From Streptomyces stelliscabiei (GTDB taxonomy: Bacteria; Actinomycetota; Actinomycetes; Streptomycetales; Streptomycetaceae): a DNA stretch of 64,000 nucleotides. The position numbers were made by a program, and so were the translations under genes. The notes below the pieces were generated by a model. That model worked only from the letters and a program-made list of their open reading frames with translations. It did no database searches and was not told the DNA's origin. Numbering within the stretch: position 1 is the stretch's first letter; every line of letters starts with the position of its first letter. The stretch covers positions 6,138,001-6,202,000 of the forward strand of contig NZ_JADBGF010000001.1 in the NCBI RefSeq assembly GCF_014873495.1, written 5' to 3'. This document shows positions 32,362 to 40,093 of the stretch, piece by piece.

Positions 32362-33938
32362 GCCCCTTGGCCCAGCCGCCGGTCCCGGCCCAGGCACAGA
32401 CCCTGGCCGAGTCCGTCGTCCAGTCCGTCGACTGGCTCGCGATCGCGCCGCCCACGATCGCCGCGGTCGTCGGCCTCGCCGTGCTCGTCGCCGACCTGTT
32501 CGTGGGCGACACCAGGAAGGCGGCGCTCGGCTGGACCTCCGTCGCGGGCCTCACGGCCTCCCTGCTGGCCCTGCTGCCCCTCCTGGACGGCGACCGCGCC
32601 ACCTTCTGCCTGACCGGCGCCCCGGACGTGTGCAGCTACTCCGCGGACCGCTTCACCCTCGTCGTCCAGTTCCTCGTGCTCGGCGGCGCGCTCCTCACCG
32701 CCCTGCTGTCGCTGACGGCCCTGAACGACGACGAGAAGGCCCTGCCCGCCGGGGAGTTCTGGTTCCTGCTGCTGTCGTCCGCCGCGGGCGCCGCGCTCCT
32801 GCCCGCCTCCCGCGACCTCGCCACGCTCGTCGTCGCCCTGGAGGTCGCCTCGCTGCCCGCCTTCGCGCTCGTCGGCATCCGGCTCGGCGACAGGCGTTCC
32901 TCCGAGGCCGCCCTGAAGTTCTTCCTGTCGTCCGTCACCGCCACCGCCGTCAGCCTGCTCGGCATCAGCTTCGTCTACGCCACGACCGGCACCCTGTACC
33001 TCACCGAGATCGCCGACCGCATCCAGAACGTCGACGCCCAGCTGCACACCATCACCCAGGCCGGCGTCGTCCTCACCCTCATCGGCTTCGCCTTCAAGAC
33101 CGCCGCCGTCCCCTTCCACTTCTGGGTCCCCGACACCTACGTCGGCGCCCCCCTGCCGGTGGCGGCCTACCTGTCCGTCGTCGGCAAGGCGGTCGGCTTC
33201 TCCGGGCTCATCCTGATCACGGTCGTCGCCCTCCCGTCGTACGCCGACGTCTGGGGCCCCGCCGTCGTCGCCCTGGCCGCCCTCACCATGACCGTCGGCA
33301 ACCTCGGCGCGCTCGGACAGCGCTCCACGCGCGCGTACAGCGCGGTCCGGCTGCTCGCCTGGTCCTCCGTCGGCCAGGCCGGCTACCTCCTCGTCCCGAT
33401 CGCGGCCGCCGCGTACGCGGACAGCACCGACGACGCGCAGAAGGCCGTCGGCTCGACGGTCGCGTACGCCCTGATGTACGCGGTGGTGAACCTGGGCGCC
33501 TTCGCCGTGGCCGCCCTGGTCGGCCGTACGAAGACCCTGAACCGCGTCAGCGACTACCGGGGCCTCTACGCGTCCCGCCCCCTGCCCGCCCTGCTCCTGG
33601 CCTTCTTCCTGCTCTGCCTCGCGGGCCTGCCGCCGGGCGTCATCGGCCTGTTCGCCAAGGTCACCGTCTTCTCGGCGGCCGTCGACGCGGGCCTCGGCTG
33701 GCTCGCCGTGGTGATGGCCGTCAACGTGGTGATCGCCCTCTTCTACTACCTCCGGTGGACGGCGCTGCTGTTCCGCACGCGCGCGGACGAGACCGCGGGC
33801 TCGACGGCCGGCGCACCCCTCCCGCACCGCGTCCCGGCGCCCCTGACCGCCGCCCTCGCCCTCACCGGAATCGTCGGCATCGCGCTGTCCGGCGCGCCCC
33901 AGCTCGTCCTGCGCTTCGCCGGCATCGGTCTCTTCTAG
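32358..33938 (+). CDS. nuoN: NADH-quinone oxidoreductase subunit N (antiporter-like)
   Basis: 526 aa, about 14 helices, last gene of the cluster. Motifs: LATLVVALEVASLPAFALVG (TM5 Glu), FKTAAVPFHFWVPDTYVGAP (TM7 Lys and HFWVPDTY) and AYSAVRLLAWSSVGQAGYLL. Rare TTG start at 32358, supported by AGGAGG six bases upstream and by the 4-base overlap with nuoM; no better start is near. The operon therefore reads nuoABCHIJKLMN and contains none of nuoD, E, F or G. Confidence 0.94.
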   Translation: MSPLAQPPVPAQAQTLAESVVQSVDWLAIAPPTIAAVVGLAVLVADLFVGDTRKAALGWTSVAGLTASLLALLPLLDGDRATFCLTGAPDVCSYSADRFTLVVQFLVLGGALLTALLSLTALNDDEKALPAGEFWFLLLSSAAGAALLPASRDLATLVVALEVASLPAFALVGIRLGDRRSSEAALKFFLSSVTATAVSLLGISFVYATTGTLYLTEIADRIQNVDAQLHTITQAGVVLTLIGFAFKTAAVPFHFWVPDTYVGAPLPVAAYLSVVGKAVGFSGLILITVVALPSYADVWGPAVVALAALTMTVGNLGALGQRSTRAYSAVRLLAWSSVGQAGYLLVPIAAAAYADSTDDAQKAVGSTVAYALMYAVVNLGAFAVAALVGRTKTLNRVSDYRGLYASRPLPALLLAFFLLCLAGLPPGVIGLFAKVTVFSAAVDAGLGWLAVVMAVNVVIALFYYLRWTALLFRTRADETAGSTAGAPLPHRVPAPLTAALALTGIVGIALSGAPQLVLRFAGIGLF

Positions 33939-34099
33939 CCGCCCCGCCCACCCGGACGGCCCAGCGGCCGGGCCGCGCGCACAAGGGAACTAGTGCCTTC
34001 CGCCTCGCGTTGACCAGTACGGGAGGGTCCACTGAGAGGTGGAGTCAACAGCGACAGCAAGCAAAGGGTTCCCCTGCCGCACGACTTGGAGGGCGTACC

Positions 34100-34963
34100 G
34101 TGCACCGCCGGCACAACGGGCTCAGGACCGCCGTACTCCTCGGGGGACTGTCCGCACTCATCATCGTCATCGGAAGCCTCTTCGGCCGTACGGGTCTGAT
34201 CGTCGCGGTCGTCGTCGCCCTCGGCACGAACGCCTACGCGTACTGGAACAGCGACAAGCTGGCTCTACGCGCGATGCGCGCCCGCCCGGTCAGCGAGTTC
34301 GAGGCCCCGGCGCTGTACCGCATGGTCCGTGAACTCTCCATGCAGGCCCGACAGCCCATGCCGCGCCTGTACATCTCCCCGACGGACGCCCCGAACGCCT
34401 TCGCGACCGGCCGGAACCCGCGCAACGCGGCGGTGTGCTGCACCGACGGCATCCTGCGCCTGCTCGACGAGCGCGAGCTGCGCGGCGTCATCGGCCACGA
34501 ACTGAGCCATGTGTACAACCGGGACATCCTCATCTCGTCGGTCGCCGGCGCCCTCGCCTCCGTGATCATGTTCCTGGTGAACTTCGCCTGGCTGATCCCC
34601 ATCGGCCGCTCGGACGACGACGACGGCCCCGGCCTCCTCGGCATGCTGCTGATCATGATCCTGGGCCCGCTCGCCGCGTCCCTCATCCAGCTCGCCATCA
34701 GCCGCTCCCGGGAGTACGAGGCCGACGCCTCCGGCGCCCACCTCACCGGTGATCCACTTGCCCTCGCCAGCGCCCTTCGCAAACTGGAAACAGGCACCAA
34801 GCAACTGCCGCTGCCCCCGGAGCCCCGGATCGAGACCGCGAGCCACATGATGATCGCGAACCCCTTCCGGCCGGGCCAGGGATTCTCCAAGATGTTCTCG
34901 ACACATCCGCCGATGGCGGAACGCATCGCCCGACTCGAGAAGATGGCAGGTCGCTCCCAGTGA
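34100..34963 (+). CDS. htpX: HtpX-type membrane zinc metalloprotease
   Basis: 287 aa, family M48B. Two N-terminal helices (AVLLGGLSALIIVIGSLFG, LIVAVVVALGTNAYAYW), then the cytoplasmic zinc site VIGHELSHVYNRDIL (HExxH at about residue 130), two more membrane segments and the third ligand in ISRSREYEADASGAH. HtpX degrades damaged membrane proteins and is often a stress-response gene. GTG start at 34100 with GGAGGG upstream. It overlaps the following YccF gene (GTGA) and lies 161 bases after nuoN, so separate transcription is likely. Confidence 0.93.
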   Translation: MHRRHNGLRTAVLLGGLSALIIVIGSLFGRTGLIVAVVVALGTNAYAYWNSDKLALRAMRARPVSEFEAPALYRMVRELSMQARQPMPRLYISPTDAPNAFATGRNPRNAAVCCTDGILRLLDERELRGVIGHELSHVYNRDILISSVAGALASVIMFLVNFAWLIPIGRSDDDDGPGLLGMLLIMILGPLAASLIQLAISRSREYEADASGAHLTGDPLALASALRKLETGTKQLPLPPEPRIETASHMMIANPFRPGQGFSKMFSTHPPMAERIARLEKMAGRSQ

Positions 34964-35358
34964 AGACCATTCTGAACATCATCTGGCTGATACTCAGCGG
35001 ATTCTGGCTCTTCGTCGGCTATCTGTTCGCAGGATTGCTTCTGTGCATCACGATCATCGGCATCCCGTTCGGCATCGCGTCGTTCCGCATCGGGATCTAC
35101 GCCCTGTGGCCCTTCGGGTACAGCGCCGTCGAGCGCCGTGACGCGGGCGCGCCCTCCTGCCTCGGCAACGTCCTGTGGCTGCTCCTGGCGGGCTGGTGGC
35201 TGGCGCTGACGCACATCGTCACGGGCCTCGTGCTCTGCGTCACGATCATCGGCATCCCCTTCGGCATCGCCAACTTCAAGCTCGTCCCGGTCTCGCTGAT
35301 GCCCCTGGGCCGCGAGATCGTCCGCTCCGACCAGCCCTTCGCCCAGCAGCGCTTCTAG
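34960..35358 (+). CDS. YccF domain inner-membrane protein
   Basis: 132 aa. Two copies of the YccF motif: LLLCITIIGIPFGIASFRIG (about 27-46) and LVLCVTIIGIPFGIANFKLV (about 88-107), each next to a Trp-rich membrane segment (IIWLILSGFWLFVGYLF, VLWLLLAGWWLALTHIV). The molecular role of the YccF family is unknown. The 4-base overlap with htpX implies co-translation and perhaps a shared envelope-stress role. Ends convergently 20 bases from an APC permease gene. Confidence 0.9.
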   Translation: MKTILNIIWLILSGFWLFVGYLFAGLLLCITIIGIPFGIASFRIGIYALWPFGYSAVERRDAGAPSCLGNVLWLLLAGWWLALTHIVTGLVLCVTIIGIPFGIANFKLVPVSLMPLGREIVRSDQPFAQQRF

Positions 35359-35378
35359 CCGGCAGGCACACGGGCGCG

Positions 35379-36635
35379 CTAACCGCTCCGCCCCGCCCAC
35401 CACCGCCGTACGCCGTACGCCGCCGCCCCCACACCCAGGACGGCGGCGCCCGTGCCCACCGACGACGCGGGCAGCGCGAACGCCAGGACGGCGCACCCCA
35501 CGAGCCCGATCACCGGCACCACGCGTGAGAGGGGCGCGGAACTCAGCGTCCAGGCGGACGCGTTGGCGACCGCGTAGTACGCGAGGACGCCGAAGGAGGA
35601 GAACCCGATCGCACCCCGCACGTCGACCGTGGCGGCCAGCACGGCGACCACGGCGCCCACGGCCAGTTCCGCCCGGTGCGGTACCTGGAAGCGCGGGTGC
35701 ACGGCGGCCAGGGCGCCCGGCAGATGCCGGTCACGGGCCATGGCGAGGGTGGTGCGGGAGACGCCCAGGATGAGCGCGAGCAGCGATCCGAGGGCGGCCA
35801 CGGCAGCTCCCACCCGCACCACGGGCACCAGCCCCGGCACCCCGGCCGCCCGCACCGCCTCGGCCAGCGGAGCCGCGGCCCGCCCCAGCCCGCCGGAGCC
35901 CAGCACCGCGAGAACCGCCACGGCGACGGCCGCGTACACGACCAGCGCGATGCCCAGCGCGAGCGGGATCGCACGCGGGATGGTGCGCGCCGGGTCCCGC
36001 ACCTCCTCGCCGAGGGTCGCGATCCGGGCGTACCCGGCGAACGCGAAGAACAACAGCCCGGCCGCCTGCAGCACCCCGCCCACGCCCCCCGACGCGCCGC
36101 CGCCCAGCCGCCCGGCGTCCGCCTCACCGGACCCCAGGCACACGACCACCACGGCGGCGAGGACCGCCAGCACCACCGCCACGATCACGCGCGTCAGCCA
36201 CGCCGACTTCTGCACCCCGCCGTAGTTCACCGCCGTCAGCGCGACCACGGCCGCCACCGACACGGCGTGCGCCTGCCCCGGCCACACGTACGCCCCCACG
36301 GTGAGCGCCATCGCCGCGCACGAGGCCGTCTTGCCGACGACGAACGACCAGCCGGCCAGATACCCCCAGAAGGCGCCGAGCCGCTCCCGCCCGTACACGT
36401 ACGTGCCGCCGGACGCCGGGTACCGGGCCGCCAGCCGCGCCGACGACATCGCGTTGCAGTACGCCACCACGGCGGCGAGCGCGAGCCCGAGCAGCAGCCC
36501 GGACCCGGCCGCGCGCGCGGCCGGGCCCAGCGCGGCGAAGATCCCGGCGCCGACCATCGACCCGAGGCCGACGGCCACGGCGTCCCTCACCCCGAGCGTG
36601 CGGCGCAGCCCGGCGCCCGATCCGGCCTGTGTCAT
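35379..36635 (-). CDS. APC family amino acid permease
   Basis: 418 aa, about 12 membrane helices. The N-terminal LGVRDAVAVGLGSMVGAGIF carries the GS(M/I)VGAGIF substrate-binding signature of the amino acid-polyamine-organocation superfamily, followed by the YPASGGTYVYGRERLGAFWG loop. The substrate is not deducible; related proteins carry amino acids or cationic amino acids. ATG at 36635 matches the family N-terminus; an in-frame ATG at 36695 would add 20 residues. Confidence 0.88.
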   Translation of the reverse strand: MTQAGSGAGLRRTLGVRDAVAVGLGSMVGAGIFAALGPAARAAGSGLLLGLALAAVVAYCNAMSSARLAARYPASGGTYVYGRERLGAFWGYLAGWSFVVGKTASCAAMALTVGAYVWPGQAHAVSVAAVVALTAVNYGGVQKSAWLTRVIVAVVLAVLAAVVVVCLGSGEADAGRLGGGASGGVGGVLQAAGLLFFAFAGYARIATLGEEVRDPARTIPRAIPLALGIALVVYAAVAVAVLAVLGSGGLGRAAAPLAEAVRAAGVPGLVPVVRVGAAVAALGSLLALILGVSRTTLAMARDRHLPGALAAVHPRFQVPHRAELAVGAVVAVLAATVDVRGAIGFSSFGVLAYYAVANASAWTLSSAPLSRVVPVIGLVGCAVLAFALPASSVGTGAAVLGVGAAAYGVRRWWAGRSG

Positions 36636-36785
36636 GCGCCGCACCCTACTGACCACCGCAACCACCGGATGGCGAAGGGGCGTCCTCCAGGACAACAGGA
36701 CAGGACGACACGGTGCCTGGCCCCTGTGGGGGGAAACACGGCACGATCAGAGCAGTGGCACGGCACGAAAGGGCAGGTTCACGGC

Positions 36786-37052
36786 ATGAGCATCATCGGC
36801 TGGATCGTTCTGGGGCTGTTGGCCGGCGCCATCGCCAAACTCCTGCTGCCGGGCCGCGACCCGGGCGGCTTCATCGGCACGACCCTCATCGGCGTCGCGG
36901 GCGCCTTCATCGGCGGCTGGATCTCCGCCCGCTGGCTGGACCGCCCGATCTCCGAGAACTTCTACGACGGCGCCACCTGGGCGGCCGCGATCGGCGGTTC
37001 CCTCGTCCTGCTGATCGCCTACCGCATCCTGTTCGGCCACTCCCGCCGCTGA
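36786..37052 (+). CDS. GlsB/YeaQ/YmgE family stress response membrane protein
   Basis: 88 aa with three glycine-rich helices: IIGWIVLGLLAGAIAKLLLP, GGFIGTTLIGVAGAFIGGWI and WAAAIGGSLVLLIAYRILFG. This is the transglycosylase-associated (GlsB/YeaQ) family, small membrane proteins induced by general stress in many bacteria; no biochemical activity is established. Monocistronic, ending in a bidirectional terminator shared with yajQ. Confidence 0.88.
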   Translation: MSIIGWIVLGLLAGAIAKLLLPGRDPGGFIGTTLIGVAGAFIGGWISARWLDRPISENFYDGATWAAAIGGSLVLLIAYRILFGHSRR

Positions 37053-37062
37053 GCACGCCCGT

Positions 37063-37099
37063 CGCACGCGAACCCGGGTCCGGCCCGGGTTCGCGTGCG
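37063..37099. terminator. bidirectional hairpin terminator
   Basis: CGCACGCGAACCCGGG (37063-37078) pairs perfectly with CCCGGGTTCGCGTGCG (37084-37099), 5-base loop, exactly between the convergent GlsB-like and YajQ genes. Confidence 0.9.
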
Positions 37100-37104
37100 G
37101 ACGA

Positions 37105-37593
37105 TCACCGGTAGTTGACGAACTGCACCGCGAAGTCGAAGTCCTGGCCCTTGAGGAGGGTGATCACGGCCTGCAGGTCGTCCCGGCTCTTGGAGCTGAC
37201 GCGCAGCTCGTCGCCCTGGACCTGGGCCTTGACGCCCTTGGGACCCTCATCGCGAATGATCTTCGCCACCTTCTTGGCGTTCTCCTGGGAGATGCCCTCC
37301 TCGATCGACGCGAAGAGCTTGTACTCCTTGCCGGACAGCTGGGGCTCGCCCGCGTCCAGCGACTTCAGGGAGATCCCGCGCTTGATCAGCTTGGACTGGA
37401 AGACGTCGAGGATGGCCTTGACCCGGTCCTCGGAGTTCGCCTCCATCAGGATCTTCTCGCCGGACCACGAGATCGAGGCGCCGACGCCCTTGAAGTCGTA
37501 GCGCTGCGAGATCTCCTTGGCGGCCTGGTTGAGGGCGTTGTCGACCTCCTGCCGCTCGACCTTCGAGACGATGTCGAAACTGGAGTCGGCCAT
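37105..37593 (-). CDS. yajQ: YajQ family (UPF0234) nucleotide-binding protein
   Basis: 162 aa, the normal family length. Begins SSFDIVSKVERQEVDNALNQ and contains KEISQRYDFKGVGASISW and RDEGPKGVKAQVQGDELRVS, all hallmarks of YajQ. The family has two RNP-like folds; some members bind cyclic di-GMP and act with transcription factors, others bind RNA or GTP. The role in Streptomyces is not known to me. ATG at 37593 has a GGAG-like site (AAGGAGCC) upstream. Confidence 0.93.
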   Translation of the reverse strand: MADSSFDIVSKVERQEVDNALNQAAKEISQRYDFKGVGASISWSGEKILMEANSEDRVKAILDVFQSKLIKRGISLKSLDAGEPQLSGKEYKLFASIEEGISQENAKKVAKIIRDEGPKGVKAQVQGDELRVSSKSRDDLQAVITLLKGQDFDFAVQFVNYR

Positions 37594-37758
37594 GTCCTGT
37601 GGCTCCTTGAAATCGGGGTATCGGGGGCGACAAGCCTAGCCACCCCGGCCACCGCGAGTACTGATCAATCAGGTGGCGGAGCACCCCCGGGCATCAGGTA
37701 TCGTTTACGTCGTTGCCACAGAGCACCGCCGAAAAGCGGTTCGAAGGGCAGCATCCCA

Positions 37759-37840
37759 GGCGGTGTGCCCGAGTGGCCAATGGGAACGGACTGTAAATCC
37801 GTCGGCTATGCCTACCCAGGTTCGAATCCTGGCGCCGCCA
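37759..37840 (+). tRNA. tRNA-Tyr (GTA)
   Basis: 82 nt with a long variable arm (class II). Acceptor GGCGGTG pairs with CGCCGCC (37833-37839); anticodon GTA at 37793-37795 in loop CTGTAAA; T-loop GTTCGAAT. No CCA is encoded (CGT follows). A TATCGT -10-like hexamer lies at 37699-37704. Confidence 0.95.
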
Positions 37841-37848
37841 CGTGGAGG

Positions 37849-37890
37849 GAAGCCCCTCCGGACTGTGAGAGCAGTTCGGAGGGGCTTCTT
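37849..37890 (+). terminator. terminator of tRNA-Tyr
   Basis: 17-bp stem (37849-37865 with 37872-37888, one G-T wobble), 6-base loop, followed by TT; begins nine bases after the tRNA. Confidence 0.85.
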
Positions 37891-37943
37891 CGTGTGTCGG
37901 AGGGCTTCTTCGGGTGTCAGTGCGGCGAGGCACACTGATCCGC

Positions 37944-38150
37944 ATGTCATCGCGTCGCAGGAACTGCCCCGAGTGCCGTCGTGAGATCGCCGTCGTGGCG
38001 GGGCGGTTCGCGCGGCACGATCCGCCCGGAGCGAGCGGGGAACTCGTGTCGTGCCCCGGGTCGCGCAGGCCGGCCCGGATCGGGGCGGCCCAGCCCGCGC
38101 TCGACGGCTTCGTCGTGCCCGAATTCCCCGGTCAGCTATCGCTGTTCTGA
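37944..38150 (+). CDS. small zinc-ribbon-like protein, unknown
   Basis: 68 aa. MSSRRRNCPECRREIAVVAG opens with a CxxC, and a further His (FARHDPPG) and Cys (LVSCPGS) complete a plausible C2HC zinc site. The C-terminus PEFPGQLSLF resembles the QLxLF clamp-binding peptide (QL(S/D)LF) that recruits proteins to the DNA polymerase beta sliding clamp; that is an inference from the last five residues. No good Shine-Dalgarno site is seen. Short, Arg/Pro-rich and basic, so nucleic acid association is possible. Confidence 0.65.
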   Translation: MSSRRRNCPECRREIAVVAGRFARHDPPGASGELVSCPGSRRPARIGAAQPALDGFVVPEFPGQLSLF

Positions 38151-38175
38151 ATCGCGGGGACGTCCTGTCGGTGCC

Positions 38176-38832
38176 TCAGTTGCCCGCCACCGACTTCACG
38201 GCCACGGACACGGGCGTCGAGCCGCTGACGAGTTCCAGGGTCAGACCGGCGGTCGCGGGGGTTTCCAGGAGTTCGGCGAGGGTGGCGGCCACGTCGTCGC
38301 GGGGGATCGGACCGCGGCCCGTGGACGCCGCCAGGCGGACGAGGCCGGTGCCGGCGTCGTCGGTCAGCATGCCGGGGCGCAGGATCGTCCAGTCCAGCGC
38401 CTCCTGCCCGCGTACGTACGCGTCGGCCTCGCCCTTGGCCCGCAGGTAGACGTCGAAGATCTCGTCGCCCTCGTGCGCCGGGTCCGCACCCATGGACGAG
38501 ACGACGAGGTGGCGGCGCACGCCCGCGCGCACCGAGGCATCGGCGAACAGGACCGCGGCCCCGCGGTCGACCGTGTCCTTGCGGTCCGCCCCGCTGCCCG
38601 GCCCGGCGCCCGCCGCGAACACGGCGGCGTCCGCGCCCCGCAGATGGGCGGCGACCTCCTCGACCGACGCCGACTCCAGATCGCACAGCACGGGTTCGGC
38701 ACCGGCCGCGCGCAGATCGTCCTCCTGCTCGGCGCGGCGGATGATCCCCGCGACCTCGTGACCGCGCGCGGCGAGCAGTCGCTCCAGCCGCAGCGCGATC
38801 TGACCATGACCTCCGGCGATGACAATGCGCAT
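38176..38832 (-). CDS. NAD(P)-binding atypical SDR
   Basis: 218 aa. N-terminus MRIVIAGGHGQIALRLERLL with GGHGxI, the modified glycine motif of NAD(P)H-binding atypical SDRs (SDR_a5 type). Continues HLVVSSMGADPAHEGD and YLRAKGEADAYVRGQEALDW (YxxAK). Typically about 210-220 aa, as here. Reaction unknown. Start at ATG 38832; upstream in-frame extension to 38877 lacks support. Ends 25 bases from the convergent small zinc-ribbon gene. Confidence 0.85.
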   Translation of the reverse strand: MRIVIAGGHGQIALRLERLLAARGHEVAGIIRRAEQEDDLRAAGAEPVLCDLESASVEEVAAHLRGADAAVFAAGAGPGSGADRKDTVDRGAAVLFADASVRAGVRRHLVVSSMGADPAHEGDEIFDVYLRAKGEADAYVRGQEALDWTILRPGMLTDDAGTGLVRLAASTGRGPIPRDDVAATLAELLETPATAGLTLELVSGSTPVSVAVKSVAGN

Positions 38833-38953
38833 GCCTCCGACCGTACGCCCGAACGGACGCGTTTGCCGCGCAACCATCCCGCCGTCCCAGGTGTCTCACC
38901 CATGTTCGCCGTGTCGGCGGACGCCGGAACCACGGGGGGAAAACATCACCGCC

Positions 38954-39988
38954 ATGCGTATTGCCACACGCCACAAGAACGTCGTACGCCGCGCCTGCAC
39001 CGGCGTCGGCTGCGCCGCGGCCGCGCTCGTCACGGTGGCCGCGTGCGGAACCGTCGAGAACCTCACCGCGGGCCAGAAGGTCGACGGCGCCGTCGAACGG
39101 CTGGGCGAGCAGAAGTCGCTGGCCTTCGGCATGCGGCTCGACGCCGACCCGGACGACCTCACCGCGCTGATGGGCGAGGACGGCGAGGAAGTGCCGCCGG
39201 AGATGGCGGAGTTCTTCACCGGGCTGCGCGTCGACGTGTCGGTCAGGTCGAAGAAGGCGCTGGCCGAGTCCGGTGAGAAGGACATCGCCGGAGTGGGCAT
39301 GAAGATCTCCGGTGACGACGGCGTGCTCGTCGAGTACCGGGTCGTCGGCGACTACACCTACTACCGCGCCGACATGAAGGCCATGGGCGACGCGATGGGC
39401 ATCCCCTTCCCGACGGCCGACGAACTCCCCGAGAGCGAGCAGCACTTGCGGCCCGCCCTGGAGGGTGACTGGGTGAAGGTGAACACCGCCGAGCTGCAGG
39501 ACGCCGCCGGGGAGGAGGGAGCCGGTGGCTCCAAGGGCTCCGACGAGATCGACGCCAGGACCCAGAAGAAGATCCTCGACGCCGTCCGCGGTGTCGTCGC
39601 CCGCGAGGTCGGCTTCAAGACCAAGGACGGCAAGGACGGCACCGAGGTCGTCACCGCCAAGGCCAACTTCCGCGACCTGCTCACCGGCATCGTCGACAAG
39701 CTCCAGCCGCTGGAGGGCGAGTTGCCGCCGGGAGCCGAACTCCCCACGGCCAAGGACATGAAGGACGCCCCGGACAAGAACGTCGCGGTCGACTTCACCC
39801 TCAAGAACGGTGACCTGACCCGGATCGAGACCGACCTCGCCGCCCTCGCCGACGACCCCGAGGGCGCCAAGGCCTCCCTGGTCCTCACCTTCGGCAAGGC
39901 CGGTGACGTCAGCGCGCCCAAGGGTGCCGCCGAGATCCCGTCCGACGAGTTCAGCGACCCGATCGGCGGCGGTCTGTTCGGCGTCTGA
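38954..39988 (+). CDS. lipoprotein of the LppX/LprG-like fold
   Basis: 344 aa. Signal sequence MRIATRHKNVVRRACTGVGC then AAAALVTVAACGT: lipobox VAAC, lipid-modified Cys at about residue 31. The mature part (VDGAVERLGEQKSLAFGMRL, EYRVVGDYTYYRADMKAMGD, DWVKVN) resembles actinobacterial LppX/LprAFG-like lipoproteins that bind lipids or act as lipid carriers on the outer face of the membrane. The start has GGGGGGAAA upstream. Similar in layout to the lipoprotein at 50032-50967. Confidence 0.78.
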   Translation: MRIATRHKNVVRRACTGVGCAAAALVTVAACGTVENLTAGQKVDGAVERLGEQKSLAFGMRLDADPDDLTALMGEDGEEVPPEMAEFFTGLRVDVSVRSKKALAESGEKDIAGVGMKISGDDGVLVEYRVVGDYTYYRADMKAMGDAMGIPFPTADELPESEQHLRPALEGDWVKVNTAELQDAAGEEGAGGSKGSDEIDARTQKKILDAVRGVVAREVGFKTKDGKDGTEVVTAKANFRDLLTGIVDKLQPLEGELPPGAELPTAKDMKDAPDKNVAVDFTLKNGDLTRIETDLAALADDPEGAKASLVLTFGKAGDVSAPKGAAEIPSDEFSDPIGGGLFGV

Positions 39989-40093
39989 TCACACCGGCGG
40001 CGGGGCGGGCGTCCGTCCGGTCGGTCGGGCACCGCGCCGCCGGGTACCCGCCCCGCCGCCCACCCGCACGCCCCCGCGCGGCCACGCTCGCCC

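Noticed and set aside
28732..32397. A >1200-codon open frame on the minus strand opposite nuoL/nuoM
   Set aside because: It is a mirror of the GC-rich third positions of the real nuo genes; its product is repetitive Gly/Asp/Glu/Arg-rich with no family features.
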